From Fibrobacter succinogenes (GTDB taxonomy: Bacteria > Fibrobacterota > Fibrobacteria > Fibrobacterales > Fibrobacteraceae): 62,237 nucleotides of DNA. The translations under genes were made by a program, and so were the position numbers. This document shows, piece after piece, positions 51,664 through 61,951 of this stretch (within the stretch, counting starts at the first letter, position 1; the number at the start of each line of letters is the position of its first letter). The notes beneath the pieces were generated by a model. It was given only the letters and a program-made list of their open reading frames with translations, made no database searches and was not told the origin of the DNA. The DNA is taken from positions 1 to 62,237 of the forward strand of contig CACYRP010000009.1 of NCBI GenBank assembly GCA_902776765.1, read 5' to 3'.

Positions 51664-54600
51664 TCATCGCACCATGATTCTCGTGACGGCACTTTGGCTT
51701 CCGACCTTGAGGCGGACGAAATAAAGGCCCTGTTTTGGCTTTTTCATCGAAACAGCGTTGGAGCCTTCGTTCGCTACAGACTTGCTTGTTGCAACTACGC
51801 GACCATCGACTCCCACGACACTTACCTTGACTTTAGCACCGGCAAGCTTCGAAGCGGCATCAAAGCCCACGTTCAAGGCATTTTGCATCTGGTTCACGCG
51901 GAAGCCCGAAATCAGATTCCTAGCCACCTGAACAGGCACTGCACTCTTGATCACTCGAATAGAAACATTCTTAGCCTTCGACGAAAGTTTGACATTCACA
52001 GGGCTGTCCTTTACGACTTCGACTGTTTCATCACCAATCGTTGCATAAACATGCAAGCCCTTCGACCAAACACTTTCAAGGCCCACAAAGCTCAATTTAC
52101 CGTCACGAGTTGTCGTAGCGCTAGCTTCGAGATTCCATTCAAGATCATCGCCATTTTTCTTGACGCTCTTAGCCAAGTGCTGCTTGCCCTCGACAATGGA
52201 GAGGTTCACGCGGTCGCCCATGCCAGCAGGCGGTTCGCTCAACGAGGAGGCTACACTACCCGCAGCCAGTTCGTTCCAATAATCGCGCTTGCCATTTTTA
52301 TCCGTAAGCACAACGCGGAGGTTCCAACTTTCGGATGTTGCACTCTTGGAGAGCGGCTTAGCCTTCTTTTCGCCTTCAAGAACAATTGCAGCCTTCAAAG
52401 GAATACGATATTCCCTAGTCTTGCTGGTGTATGCCCAGACAGCTTCATAAGGACCAAGTATACTTACCGTGTCGTAGTCACTTATATCCGCTTTCCACTT
52501 CTTGAACACGACATCATCGTTTTGCGGGAGTTTGACATACCAACCATAGGGGTTAGCCACCAAATTCCAACCGGTATACTTGTTTTCCAATTTCCAAACG
52601 ATTTCATCCTTCATGTTCGGAGTCTGCAAGCTGAGCATGAGCGGTTCATCGTCAACAGAACCGTACCAGTAACCGCGAGTGGAATCGAACTTATCATCGG
52701 CATCATATCTGCGATACTGCCAGTAATCGCCAATAGGACTCGATTCATCCCACCAGAACACAGATGTTGCAACTTCGTTTTGCGATTCGATTGCTTCACG
52801 GCAGACTTCTTCCACGCTTTCACGCAAGTCTGCATCATCCGGCGAACGTGCAAGATCTTCCTTCATTTGGCGACATTCTTCGATGGCCCTAATTTCGGCC
52901 TTACGAGCAAAGCGATCCTTCAAGTCGTTCTTGCAATTTTCACCCTTATCATTGCAGAAGGCGTACAGAGAATACGTCTGCCAGGTATTCGAAACCAGAT
53001 CCACTCGCTTTTCTGTACTGCCAACGAAAATACTATCGTAGGCAACAATGGAATCTTTGCCATCCGTAAGCGTAATGAGCACCTTGTATTCACCTGCAGG
53101 GGCCGGATCCAAGCTCCATGTGCCGTTCTTAACGTCACCCACCGTTTTTCCATCGACCACCGTATCGAGGTAAGTACCTACATCAGACTTCACAACAATG
53201 TGGTAATCCACCTTGGCATGCGAATCCGGAAGCGTATCGTTGATTGTCATGCGGAGTGCACTGCCGTCTTGTTTTGCGGTCGGTTTTGTAACCGCAAAGA
53301 TATTGTTCACGCTGGAACTAGAATTCGGCGTAAGTGTGCCGGAGCTGCTACTCTGATCGGCAGAAGAACCGCTCGTTGCGCTACTAGAGCTGGAACCAGA
53401 CTGTTGCTGGCTGGAGCTGCTCGAAGACGCACAAGTCTTATATTGAGCCGTAACATCCAGCTTATTGGTCACATTGCTAAAACCAGGCGCCCACGAATCA
53501 AAGCACAAACCACCCATTTTTTCTGGAGCTTTAGGTGCAGTGGCTGACTTGCCATGTTCAACAACATCTTCACCTAAAAGTTCAGAAACGCCTTTATCAT
53601 TGATGACAAAGAATTTAACCGTATATTTGCAAGTTTCATATTGGGCAGCAACGGTCAAATCACCCTTCACATGAGCGAAGTCCTTGGTTACATCCCACTC
53701 GACAAAACATTGGCCATCATCTGTTTTCTGAGGAACATCCTCTGAACTCGGAGGCGTTGCGGACTTGTTATACTCAACAGTTTCCGTTTTTTTGCCTGTA
53801 GTTCCATCTTTCTTTGTATAGGTAAATGTTACCGTATATTCGCAAATTTTAGATATAGCGCTGACGTCCATTGGTCCGATGACATTACTGAAATCGTCTT
53901 TCCAATCAACAAAGCACAAGCCGTCCTCCGTTGACGAAGGATTGGTCGCCGGCTTATTGGCAGCTCCTCCATGCTTGTTTACGATATCCGTTGCAAAAGG
54001 ATCTCCATTCAAATCATAGAAAGTTACGGTATAATTACAATCGCCATATTGCGCTTTGAATGTCGTTGGCATCATCACATGCATAATGTTAGCAGGATCC
54101 CAACCAATAAAGCATTGGCCTTCACTGTTAGGTTTAACAACGGGAGCTATAGCCTTGTCGCCAATTTTCACATCCTGATTTTTACTATTAGATTCATCTT
54201 TGAACACCACATTAACCGTTGACGAAGCCGGCGTATCGCCAAAGTACGGTAGCTTATCATGGGTATCATCCGATGACCATACCAAATCGGCCACATCGTC
54301 CCAAGGAGTATTCAAGAATCCCGCAAAATTTTCATTTTTCATATAGGCTTCAGTAACGGTGCCATTATTGACAGAACCGTTTTCACCATCCTGCAAATTG
54401 ATGGTTTTGCCATTACGAACGTTGTTTTTTGCAATAAATTTATTGTTCAGTTCATCATTTATTCCCGATTCATTGAAATAAGTGATATTGCGATATTCAC
54501 CATAATTGGCAAAATAACCAATGGCACTAGCATTATCGTCACCATAATGGAAATTCGAAGTAATTTGGGGGGGTGTTCCCAAGCCATCACCGGTAAGAAA

Positions 54601-56730
54601 ACCAAAGAGATAGCCGACCCTTCCTGCACCTTCATCCTTATTAAATTTATTTTCAATAGAGCCAATAAAATAATTATTCTTTATAACCATCGGACCTGCA
54701 GCAACAACCGCCGTACCGACCAGGCCTCCGACATGGAAAGCCTTTTTAGGAGGCGCTTCATTTCCAGAAGAGCTTTCGAAATCTCCCTGAACAGAACTCT
54801 TGCTTATTTCTTTAGGCGATAGGCATACACCACAAATGCCACCAATCGACGATGAAAGCAACGAGGAGGCTATACTTTCACCACTATACGACACAATCTT
54901 ATTTTTACTATTACCCTTTACATGAACATTACTGAATTCAATCTTAGGATCTCCAGACTGGAGCAATGGGAATCTTCCAACAATGCCGCCCACACGTGTA
55001 GAAATACCATCATCATCAATATCAATTAACCCCTCATAAAATAGGTTAGTCAAGCGAACAGAATCTTTTGACGAATTAAAAAAGCTGACAGCACCAAAAA
55101 TGCCACCGACAAGCACGGAATCCAAATCATCACTTGCAGATCTTTTGGCTTTATAAGCAATCGAAACATAGGACTTGTTTTCTGTAATTCCGTCTTCTTC
55201 AAGAGAAAGAATGGCGTCACCAACAAGGCCACCCATAACAGCAGAAGTACGAACTATCGATGTTTTCTTTCCAGTTTTAGTGTAGCCACCATTCAACGTA
55301 ATACTACCCGAAGCTGTAGAATTTTGAATCGTTAAATACAGGTCATTTCGATTACCAGAATTATTTAAATGGTAACAAGATGCATAACCAGCAATTCCAC
55401 CCATATAATATTGGAAATTTCCATTTTCCAATATCGTTTCTTCAATGTTTGCGCCCACGACATCTGATTCACTAATTTTCAAAATACCGCCACTGCAAAG
55501 GTCACTATTTCCGATAATGCCGCCAAAATAAAGTTTTTGCTTTGCATCGGCATCACTGATTTTAAACTTGCTTTGCTTTATATCCAAATTCGTCACTATC
55601 GATTTACTAATAGAGAGCTCTGTGACCGGTGAATTATTTTCATCAAGTCTTCTTGCAGCACCCAATATACCACCCATAGCAGTACCACCGGAAATAAGAG
55701 CATTAACACCCACATCACCGGAAGAGCCGTGAATATTCACTTTGGTAATTTTAGAATTTTGATCGGAAACCTGCTCTTTCGGTGCATAAACGTAATGCCC
55801 AACAAGGCCGCCCAAAGCAGACATATCTACAGCAGCTTTATTTTCCACTTGGACAGCAAGATCAACATTTACAAAATTTGTAAAGAATGCGGCACCCGCT
55901 AAACCACCCAAAAGTACCTTGTATGGCTTAAAAACATTAGTATAATCGCCACTAATCACGCTCCCGATATAACCATCTGTGATTTGACTTTTATTAGATA
56001 TTTTAATAAACGAGTTATCAATAGTCGAAATATTTTTAATCGTAGAATTTTCAATATACCCAGCTAAACCACCCGCAAGCGGAGCTTGAATAACAACATT
56101 CTTCAATTTTACATCTTTCACAATACTATTAGAAATTTTAGGAGCAAGAGCGCCTACCGGCCGATAATCACCACCACTCGTTAATGCAGGTTCCCCACTT
56201 GTAACGACAAAATGGACATTTGAGATATTTAGATTTTTTACAGTTTTTTCAGTTATTTGCCCAAACAAACCTAAATTCTGCTTGGTCTGTCCATCATCAA
56301 TACTGCAAAGGTTCGATATCGTGTGGTCCTGTCCATCAAAGACACTACCGGAGAAAAACAAATAGACAAAATTGTCCGAGCATTTTCCATTCTCAAAAGT
56401 ATAGCCAAAGTCAATGTCTGTAGCAAGATTCAGCGTATTCGATTGCATCATGGTCGCATTCGCTGTACCCGATACCCATTGATTAGTAGTCGCATTAATG
56501 AAAGCCGAGCGAACAGTTTGCTCGGACGTTATTTCATAAGATCTGACACAAGTACCTTCATCTTCAGAAGAACTTCCGGCAACACAATCTTTTTTGTACA
56601 GACCTACAAAAAGTTGCGAATTTTTATAGTAGAGATTTAGATATTTTTTTACAGGATTAGCCGCCTGCGCCCAAACAGCCGTGGGGAGCAACATGCTTAC
56701 AAGAACGAGCAAACTGTTTAGATACTTCAT
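51664..56730 (-). CDS. Large surface protein: GLUG-like repeats, InlB-like repeats, T9SS-like tail
   Basis: 1688 residues. After a signal peptide (MKYLNSLLVLVSMLLPTAVWA) the first ~800 residues are beta-helix-like, with many repeats of the GLUG type (VGGLVGxxx... and IGGIxGxxx...). From about 838 to 1097 there are four InlB/Listeria-Bacteroides-type repeats, each with the pattern VxFxxxxxG...GxCFxxWxxx...YxxC. A Ser-rich linker (SSSSSATSGSSADQSSSSGT) follows, then an Ig-like domain at about 1150-1240, a long beta-rich region and a C-terminal T9SS-like module (about 1610-1688) ending KQGLYFVRLKVGSQSAVTRIMVR. It is a likely cell-surface adhesin. Each InlB-like repeat brings paired cysteines, which is not usual for the family. 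Confidence 0.8.
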   Translation of the reverse strand: MKYLNSLLVLVSMLLPTAVWAQAANPVKKYLNLYYKNSQLFVGLYKKDCVAGSSSEDEGTCVRSYEITSEQTVRSAFINATTNQWVSGTANATMMQSNTLNLATDIDFGYTFENGKCSDNFVYLFFSGSVFDGQDHTISNLCSIDDGQTKQNLGLFGQITEKTVKNLNISNVHFVVTSGEPALTSGGDYRPVGALAPKISNSIVKDVKLKNVVIQAPLAGGLAGYIENSTIKNISTIDNSFIKISNKSQITDGYIGSVISGDYTNVFKPYKVLLGGLAGAAFFTNFVNVDLAVQVENKAAVDMSALGGLVGHYVYAPKEQVSDQNSKITKVNIHGSSGDVGVNALISGGTAMGGILGAARRLDENNSPVTELSISKSIVTNLDIKQSKFKISDADAKQKLYFGGIIGNSDLCSGGILKISESDVVGANIEETILENGNFQYYMGGIAGYASCYHLNNSGNRNDLYLTIQNSTASGSITLNGGYTKTGKKTSIVRTSAVMGGLVGDAILSLEEDGITENKSYVSIAYKAKRSASDDLDSVLVGGIFGAVSFFNSSKDSVRLTNLFYEGLIDIDDDGISTRVGGIVGRFPLLQSGDPKIEFSNVHVKGNSKNKIVSYSGESIASSLLSSSIGGICGVCLSPKEISKSSVQGDFESSSGNEAPPKKAFHVGGLVGTAVVAAGPMVIKNNYFIGSIENKFNKDEGAGRVGYLFGFLTGDGLGTPPQITSNFHYGDDNASAIGYFANYGEYRNITYFNESGINDELNNKFIAKNNVRNGKTINLQDGENGSVNNGTVTEAYMKNENFAGFLNTPWDDVADLVWSSDDTHDKLPYFGDTPASSTVNVVFKDESNSKNQDVKIGDKAIAPVVKPNSEGQCFIGWDPANIMHVMMPTTFKAQYGDCNYTVTFYDLNGDPFATDIVNKHGGAANKPATNPSSTEDGLCFVDWKDDFSNVIGPMDVSAISKICEYTVTFTYTKKDGTTGKKTETVEYNKSATPPSSEDVPQKTDDGQCFVEWDVTKDFAHVKGDLTVAAQYETCKYTVKFFVINDKGVSELLGEDVVEHGKSATAPKAPEKMGGLCFDSWAPGFSNVTNKLDVTAQYKTCASSSSSSQQQSGSSSSSATSGSSADQSSSSGTLTPNSSSSVNNIFAVTKPTAKQDGSALRMTINDTLPDSHAKVDYHIVVKSDVGTYLDTVVDGKTVGDVKNGTWSLDPAPAGEYKVLITLTDGKDSIVAYDSIFVGSTEKRVDLVSNTWQTYSLYAFCNDKGENCKNDLKDRFARKAEIRAIEECRQMKEDLARSPDDADLRESVEEVCREAIESQNEVATSVFWWDESSPIGDYWQYRRYDADDKFDSTRGYWYGSVDDEPLMLSLQTPNMKDEIVWKLENKYTGWNLVANPYGWYVKLPQNDDVVFKKWKADISDYDTVSILGPYEAVWAYTSKTREYRIPLKAAIVLEGEKKAKPLSKSATSESWNLRVVLTDKNGKRDYWNELAAGSVASSLSEPPAGMGDRVNLSIVEGKQHLAKSVKKNGDDLEWNLEASATTTRDGKLSFVGLESVWSKGLHVYATIGDETVEVVKDSPVNVKLSSKAKNVSIRVIKSAVPVQVARNLISGFRVNQMQNALNVGFDAASKLAGAKVKVSVVGVDGRVVATSKSVANEGSNAVSMKKPKQGLYFVRLKVGSQSAVTRIMVR

Positions 56731-56922
56731 ATCGACCTTCTAGAAAATTTTCTATGGTAAAAATAATTTTTGTGACGAAATTCGCAACCGTGACGCAATA
56801 AAAAAATAACATTTGTGAGCCCGAACACGGTTTAGCCGATTTGCTTACAAATATTTAATTGCCCCAAAGTTACAGGTTTACTAAATTAATAGTAGCCATC
56901 AGGGCATTTCATAGGAGTTATA

Positions 56923-57753
56923 ATGATAAAAAAGGTTATTCTTCTCGCTGCTGCGATTGCTACATCCAGCTTCGCAACATGGGATTATTTTGGACTGCTG
57001 CAAAATAATCAGGGGTCTGCTAAAGCTGGGATTTACTACGATACAGACGATGACTGGTCCCAAATGGGCCTCAAGGTCGCTGCACGAATGAACGCTACCC
57101 CGCAATTGGAACTTTCTTTGCAGGGTTTTGGCTACCAGTTCTGGGGAGAAACGGATTGTGACGCCTGTTCTGAAGGCGGTAGCGGGCTCCGCGATTTGGC
57201 CATTGGAGTACGCTATGCACTGGATCCGGAACTTTACTTTTTCCTCGACTTCAACCTCCCCATAGGCAAAGACAAGGCTAAAGGTGTTGGAACTACGGCT
57301 CCGAGCAGCCACGAAATGTTCCTCTATTTTGGCGCCCAGCACCATAAAAACATCGAATCAATCAAAGGCGCCGCTTATGGTACTGAAGCAGGCATTTTCT
57401 GGGGATTTGAACACCACAATGTAGAAAGAGGACTCGAACTGCGCTTGGGCGGCGAATTTGACTACACACTCCCCTCCATGCCATTAACTCTTGCTCTTGG
57501 CGGTCAGTTCTGGCTGCGCCTTTTCAAGTCCGAATACGACAACGGCAACAAGGACGTTGACCTGCACGATGATTGGTCCAACCAGTTCAAGTTCTGGATT
57601 GGCGCAACCTACGCTGTCAATAGCAACATATCCGTCAATGGACAGATTATCGCCCGCAGCGCAGATATCAAAAAGAAATCAAAGGATCCGTTCACAATCG
57701 GTATGGAAGGAGACGCCCTCGGTTTCACCTTTGATGTTGAGTTCAAGTTCTAA
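56923..57753 (+). CDS. Outer-membrane beta-barrel protein, copy 1
   Basis: 276 residues. The signal peptide MIKKVILLAAAIATSSFATW is followed by alternating amphipathic strands such as LELSLQGFGYQFWG, ELYFFLDFNLPIGK and FGHHNVERGLELRLGG-type segments, ending in the aromatic LGFTFDVEFKF. The terminal Phe is the usual recognition signal for insertion by BamA. It resembles transporter-like barrels (DUF3187/OmpL-like group), but no precise family is certain. It is paired with the next gene, which has the same signal peptide and a similar strand order. AGGAGT lies upstream of ATG. Confidence 0.65.
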   Translation: MIKKVILLAAAIATSSFATWDYFGLLQNNQGSAKAGIYYDTDDDWSQMGLKVAARMNATPQLELSLQGFGYQFWGETDCDACSEGGSGLRDLAIGVRYALDPELYFFLDFNLPIGKDKAKGVGTTAPSSHEMFLYFGAQHHKNIESIKGAAYGTEAGIFWGFEHHNVERGLELRLGGEFDYTLPSMPLTLALGGQFWLRLFKSEYDNGNKDVDLHDDWSNQFKFWIGATYAVNSNISVNGQIIARSADIKKKSKDPFTIGMEGDALGFTFDVEFKF

Positions 57754-57797
57754 TTGCGATTTTTGCCGCATTAGACAAGACTTAAAAGATACTGTGA

Positions 57798-57828
57798 GCT
57801 AGCCCACATTAAGGGCTAGCCATTTTTT
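57798..57828 (+). terminator. Terminator between the two barrel genes
   Basis: GCTAGCCC and GGGCTAGC form a perfect 8-bp stem around ACATTAA, followed by CATTTTTT. Confidence 0.88.
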
Positions 57829-57912
57829 AATGAGAAAAATTTTCCCCTTTTAAAATAACCTTTTTGTAACATTTTTGTTATATTGAAATAAAACTTTACA
57901 AGGAGACTCAAT

Positions 57913-58665
57913 ATGTTAAAAAAAATCTTGCTGGGCGCAGCTATGCTCGCCACATCCAGTTTTGCAACCTACAGCCAGTTCCCGGTTCCGCAAGCAAATA
58001 GCGGTGAAGTCAAGGTCTACACCGACTTCACGATGCAGGACAAGCGCAAGGCATGGGACCTCGGTCTCAAGGGTCGTTTCGTTCCAGTTCAAAATTTGGA
58101 AATTTGGTTACAGCTCCCGTTCACGTTGATGACCCGCTGGGGTGGAGAAGACACCAAAGGCGATGGCATGAAAAACCTGACATTCGGTGGCCGTTACCAG
58201 ATTACCCAGAATGTGGCCGCCTTCCTTGACATGACGTTCCCGACCGGCAAGAAGAGAATTAATGATGATGGTTTGACATTCAACCTTGGTGCTCAATACT
58301 CTCAAAACTTCGGAACAATTGATTTAGGCTCTGAATTGGGATTCATTTTCCACACCGAAGGCTCAGACAAATTCAAGGCTGCTCCGGAATTACACCTCAA
58401 CGTTGAAGTGGACCCGATCGTATCCCAGACCATTTCTCCGTACATCGGGTTAGACCTTTATATCGTCGTGGGCGACCCGAAGTTTGACGGACACAAGTCT
58501 GGCGACACAAGCGGCAACGTCGGTGTATTCCCGTACCTTGGTGCAAACTTCAAGATTACCGAAATATTCTCTGCTGACCTTTGCGCAATCTTTGGCTTTG
58601 GCAAAGATTACGTAGGCGACAAGACGCCAATTACATTGGAAGCTTCCTTCAACGCAAGTTTCTAA
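57913..58665 (+). CDS. Outer-membrane beta-barrel protein, copy 2
   Basis: 250 residues. The signal peptide MLKKILLGAAMLATSSFATY is nearly the same as in the preceding gene. Strands include WDLGLKGRFVPVQNLEIWLQLP, MKNLTFGGRYQITQNVAAFL and FNLGAQYSQNFGTIDLGSELGF, ending LEASFNASF (terminal Phe). The two are paralogues that diverged in loops. AAGGAG lies upstream of ATG. A terminator follows at 58687. Role unknown; a porin-like or anchoring function is a guess. Confidence 0.65.
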   Translation: MLKKILLGAAMLATSSFATYSQFPVPQANSGEVKVYTDFTMQDKRKAWDLGLKGRFVPVQNLEIWLQLPFTLMTRWGGEDTKGDGMKNLTFGGRYQITQNVAAFLDMTFPTGKKRINDDGLTFNLGAQYSQNFGTIDLGSELGFIFHTEGSDKFKAAPELHLNVEVDPIVSQTISPYIGLDLYIVVGDPKFDGHKSGDTSGNVGVFPYLGANFKITEIFSADLCAIFGFGKDYVGDKTPITLEASFNASF

Positions 58666-58686
58666 TAGAACACTTAAAAATGACAG

Positions 58687-58713
58687 AAGTCCCGGCCTAT
58701 GGCTGGGACTTTT
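58687..58713 (+). terminator. Terminator of barrel copy 2
   Basis: AAGTCCC-G-GCC and GGC-T-GGGACTT pair around TAT, followed by TTTCTT. Confidence 0.75.
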
Positions 58714-58804
58714 CTTATGTCTTGAGTTAAGCAAGATGCGCGGGATGCGCAATGTTTTCAAGATGCGCGAAAGTAGGAATGCGCCGGATTGCGCCCACTT
58801 TCGT

Positions 58805-60640
58805 CTATCTTATGTCGTACTCGGGAATCGGGAGGCTTTCGCCGGACTTCATCGCCTTGTCGAGGGCTGCGGACTTGACCGGATCCACCCACCAATAGAC
58901 GGGGATTGCATCTTCGCGGTTGAACTGGTCCAGCACCTTTTCGGGGGTGCCATAGCGGTTCCAGTAGAGGATGCGGTGGTGGTCGCACTGCCACATGAGC
59001 ACGTACGGGACGATTTCGGCGAGGCGGTTGTCCAGCGCTTTCAAGATTTCGTTGCGCTTAGCAAGGTCGAATTCGGTCTTTTGCAAATTGATGAGGCTAT
59101 CGACGACTTTGTCCTGAACGCCAGCGAGATTGTTCGTGCCCTTCTGCAAAGCAGTCGTAGAAACCCAACTTGCTTCGGGGTCGCGGAGGCGGCCCGCGCC
59201 CCAATTCACCCAGTAAAGGTCGAAGTCCGCATCGTCCAAGCGCTTGCGGAGCGTGCTCTGGCTCATCTGTTCGATGGTCGCCACCACGCCCACCTTCTTC
59301 AAGTCTTCCTGGAAAAGCGTCAGGTGGCGCAGGTCTTCCTGGCTCGTGATGAAGTTGATGCTAAACGGCTTGCCACCCTTTTCGAGAACGCCTTGAGCAT
59401 TGACCTTGTAGCCCGCTTCGGCAAAGAGCGCACGAGCCTTTTCGGGATTATAGCTATAGACCGGTGCCGTCGGGTTCTGGTTGTTCGCCCAGAGGTCCGG
59501 ATAGTAACTGTTGAGGAGGAAGTACTGTCCGTACATGTACTTTTCGTTCATGGCTTCGCGGTTCAAGAGGTACGAAAGTGCGCGACGGACGCGAACATCC
59601 TGGAACTGCGGCTTGCGGAGGTTAATCGCCATGCCCTGGAAGCCTATGGGTTCCTTGTTGTAGATGCGCTGCTTGACAGCCCAGCCCTTCTTCACGGCGT
59701 CAAAGTCGGTCTGCTTCATCCAGATGCTGCTCGTGTAAATGGCGTAAGCGTTGAAATCCTGCTTCTTGAACGCTTCGAGAGCCTTTGTCTGATCGTTCAT
59801 GAAGCGGTAGCGGATTTTCTGGAAGTTGTACTTGCCGTGGTTCCAGTTTTTCTTAAAGCCCCACCAGTCGCTGCGGCGCTGGAGCTCCACGTAGCGGTCT
59901 TCGCGGAAAGTCTTGATGATGTACGGGCCAGAAACCACCGGAAATTCGTAACGGATCTTGTTGAAGTCCTTGCCTGCCCACACGTGCTTCGGGAATGCGA
60001 GCATGCCGGCAGCTTCCCAGAAGTTGCCCCAGTGGGATTCCTTCGCAGTCATGCGGACGGTGAGACTATCCACGACTTCCGGGCGTTCAAAGCGGCTGAG
60101 GCCCACCTTGAAAATCGGCGTGAGGTTTTTCTCGTCCATGATGACGTCGTAGTAGAACTGAACATCTTCGGCGGTGATTGATTTGCCGTCGCTCCACTTC
60201 GCGCGCGGGTCCACATGGAACGTGAATGTCTTGCCGTCTTCGGAGACTTCCCATTTGTCCGCAAGGATGCCCACTTCGCGGTCTTCGGTACTGTGCAGGC
60301 TCACCAGCGGTTCGAACATCATGTTCATGAGTTCGGCAGAGAAGCTGTTGTAGTCTTCCCACATGTTGAATGACTTCGGCATGGCGGAGCCCCAAAGCGT
60401 AATGGAGCCGCAAGCGCGAGCGTTCTTGGAAGCAATCGGGTCGAACTCGCCGGTCGCAGTCGAGTCCAGCGGAAGAATCGGGCAATCGGCTTCGGAAACG
60501 GAAACGCCTTTTTTGGAAGAATTGTTCGCGCCTTTGGAAGCGCCGGATTCTTCGCAAGCGGAAAGGGAAAGCGCAAGTGTAACCGCAAGGACTGATGTCA
60601 CAGGGTGCGCAAGCAAAGTACGAAAGGAAAAAGTTTTCAT
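58805..60640 (-). CDS. Oligopeptide-type ABC transporter substrate-binding lipoprotein (family 5)
   Basis: 611 residues from ATG 60640 (MKTFSFRTLLAHPVTSVLAV); an in-frame upstream ATG at 60751 would place the signal peptide inside the protein and is rejected. Lipobox LSLSAC marks lipidation. The body has the family 5 (DppA/OppA/YejA-like) landmarks FNMWEDYNSFSAELMNMMFEPLV, DGKTFTFHVDPRAKWSDGKSITAEDV, VRRALSYLLNREAMNEKYMYGQYFL and the closing YNRYGTPEKVLD-type end. It resembles the microcin C/YejA subgroup in length and in WWVDP near the C-terminus. No permease or ATPase genes are adjacent. Confidence 0.85.
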   Translation of the reverse strand: MKTFSFRTLLAHPVTSVLAVTLALSLSACEESGASKGANNSSKKGVSVSEADCPILPLDSTATGEFDPIASKNARACGSITLWGSAMPKSFNMWEDYNSFSAELMNMMFEPLVSLHSTEDREVGILADKWEVSEDGKTFTFHVDPRAKWSDGKSITAEDVQFYYDVIMDEKNLTPIFKVGLSRFERPEVVDSLTVRMTAKESHWGNFWEAAGMLAFPKHVWAGKDFNKIRYEFPVVSGPYIIKTFREDRYVELQRRSDWWGFKKNWNHGKYNFQKIRYRFMNDQTKALEAFKKQDFNAYAIYTSSIWMKQTDFDAVKKGWAVKQRIYNKEPIGFQGMAINLRKPQFQDVRVRRALSYLLNREAMNEKYMYGQYFLLNSYYPDLWANNQNPTAPVYSYNPEKARALFAEAGYKVNAQGVLEKGGKPFSINFITSQEDLRHLTLFQEDLKKVGVVATIEQMSQSTLRKRLDDADFDLYWVNWGAGRLRDPEASWVSTTALQKGTNNLAGVQDKVVDSLINLQKTEFDLAKRNEILKALDNRLAEIVPYVLMWQCDHHRILYWNRYGTPEKVLDQFNREDAIPVYWWVDPVKSAALDKAMKSGESLPIPEYDIR

Positions 60641-60649
60641 GATGGATAA

Positions 60650-60893
60650 GATAGAAAGGTTAGACGAAAGACAAAAGACGAAAGACGATAGAATAGTGCG
60701 TAAGCAGTAGGAAGTACTGTAGGAGTAGCGGGCGTTGAGCGCGCTTCGCATTGAGGTCGGGCCTTCGGCACTTTGAGGTGTGAGGTTTTAAAAATTAAAA
60801 ATGAATAATGAATTTTTAATTCTTCAGATTTCATTCTTCATTTCTTTCGTCTCTCGTCTAAAGCCCGCCCCAGCGGGCGTTCTTTCGTCTAAA
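60650..60893. repeat. Intergenic repeat region (GACGAAAGA heptamers)
   Basis: Runs of AGACGAAAGAC lie at 60660-60690 and their complement TCTTTCGTCTCTCGTC at 60845-60895. The same words occur at 31004-31034. Also present is GCGCTTCGCATTGAGG-type repeat sequence around 60748. I see no gene. Confidence 0.6.
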
Positions 60894-61706
60894 TCACGGT
60901 AATCCCACGTGGTGTGCGGGCTGCTTGATTTTCTGAGCTTCGGCCTTTTTCTGTTCGGCTTCGGCAGCTTCGGCCTTGAGCGTTTCAAGCGACAAACGAG
61001 AGGCTTCTTGCTCAGCCTTCTTCTTGTTCGGGCCTTGACCGCGGGCATACGCCTTGCCGTTCACGACGACTTCGACCGTGAACACCTTCTGGTGCTCTGG
61101 GCCTTCTTCGCCAACAATCACGTACTCTGGAGAGCAACGCAGCTTGCCTTGGCAATACTCCAAAAGTTCGCTCTTGTAGTTTCCAAAATCGGTCGCACTG
61201 ATAATTTCTTGCACACGCGGGAAATGGAACTTGTTCAAAATAGCGCGGACTTCTTCGAGTCCACCATCAAGATACACGGCGCCAAGCACGGCTTCGTAGG
61301 CGTCCGCAAGAATGCTTTCCTTACCGCGACCGCCCATCTTGGCTTCGGACTTTCCGATTTTCACATACTCGCTCAAGTTCCATTCCTTAGACGACTGGGC
61401 GCAAGCATGTCCTGAAACAATCGCGCTCTTACGCTTGGAGAGTTCGCCTTCTGGGTCTAGCGGATACGTCTTGTACAAAAATTCCGTCGTAAGCATGTTG
61501 AGCACGGAATCGCCTAAAAATTCCAAACGTTCGTTGTTGCTTGCGTAAGGCACATCCTTGCCAACAAGGAACGAGCGGTGCACAAGAGCATGAGCCAGCA
61601 GTTCAGGATCGCGGAACCTATACCCAAGCTTAGCCTCAAGCCCGTCACCGGACTTCTGGCGAAACCAGAGTTTTAGGATTTTATGAAGCAGATTTTGATC
61701 TTCCAA
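60894..61706 (-). CDS. rnc: Ribonuclease III
   Basis: 270 residues. The signature NERLEFLGDSVL (58-69) carries the metal-binding acidic residues, with the second acidic site in ADAYEAVLGAVYLD. A double-stranded RNA-binding domain follows (about 180-250: YKSELLEYCQGKL ... YARGQGPNKKKAEQEAS). It cleaves double-stranded RNA in rRNA maturation and RNA decay. The C-terminal ~20 residues are an Ala/Glu/Lys-rich extension. It follows acpP on the same strand, the conserved acpP-rnc order of many bacteria. Confidence 0.96.
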   Translation of the reverse strand: MEDQNLLHKILKLWFRQKSGDGLEAKLGYRFRDPELLAHALVHRSFLVGKDVPYASNNERLEFLGDSVLNMLTTEFLYKTYPLDPEGELSKRKSAIVSGHACAQSSKEWNLSEYVKIGKSEAKMGGRGKESILADAYEAVLGAVYLDGGLEEVRAILNKFHFPRVQEIISATDFGNYKSELLEYCQGKLRCSPEYVIVGEEGPEHQKVFTVEVVVNGKAYARGQGPNKKKAEQEASRLSLETLKAEAAEAEQKKAEAQKIKQPAHHVGLP

Positions 61707-61754
61707 CAGAATCTCCTTATGTGGTTTTTATTGCGGTTTTAAATTTAAAAATAT

Positions 61755-61860
61755 GGGTCTGAGTTACTAGTTCCAAGTTACTAGTTACTAGAGGAAAATT
61801 CGGCGTTCAGAGTTACTAGTTAATAGTTACTAGAGTAATTTTATACTGACCAGTGACTAT
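61755..61860. repeat. Intergenic repeat (GTTACTAG family)
   Basis: GAGTTACTAGTTCCAAGTTA and AGAGTTACTAGTTAATAGTT type words, the same family as 40760-40917. Confidence 0.6.
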
Positions 61861-61872
61861 CGACTAACAACT

Positions 61873-61905
61873 AAAAAAAAGAATCCCCGGCGAAACCGGG
61901 GACCC
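61873..61905 (-). terminator. Terminator of acpP
   Basis: On the minus strand CCCCGG-TTTCG-CCGGGG is followed by ATTCTTTTTTTT. It separates acpP from rnc. Confidence 0.88.
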
Positions 61906-61951
61906 AAAGCTCAATCTTTGCCCAACAGTTGCGGGCTAAAGTAAAACTAGA

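Noticed and set aside
51694..53547. 617-codon open frame on the plus strand
   Set aside because: Antisense to the 1688-residue surface-protein gene, which has a signal peptide, repeats and a sorting tail.
58736..60181. 481-codon open frame on the plus strand
   Set aside because: Shadow of the family 5 binding-protein gene, caused by codon bias.
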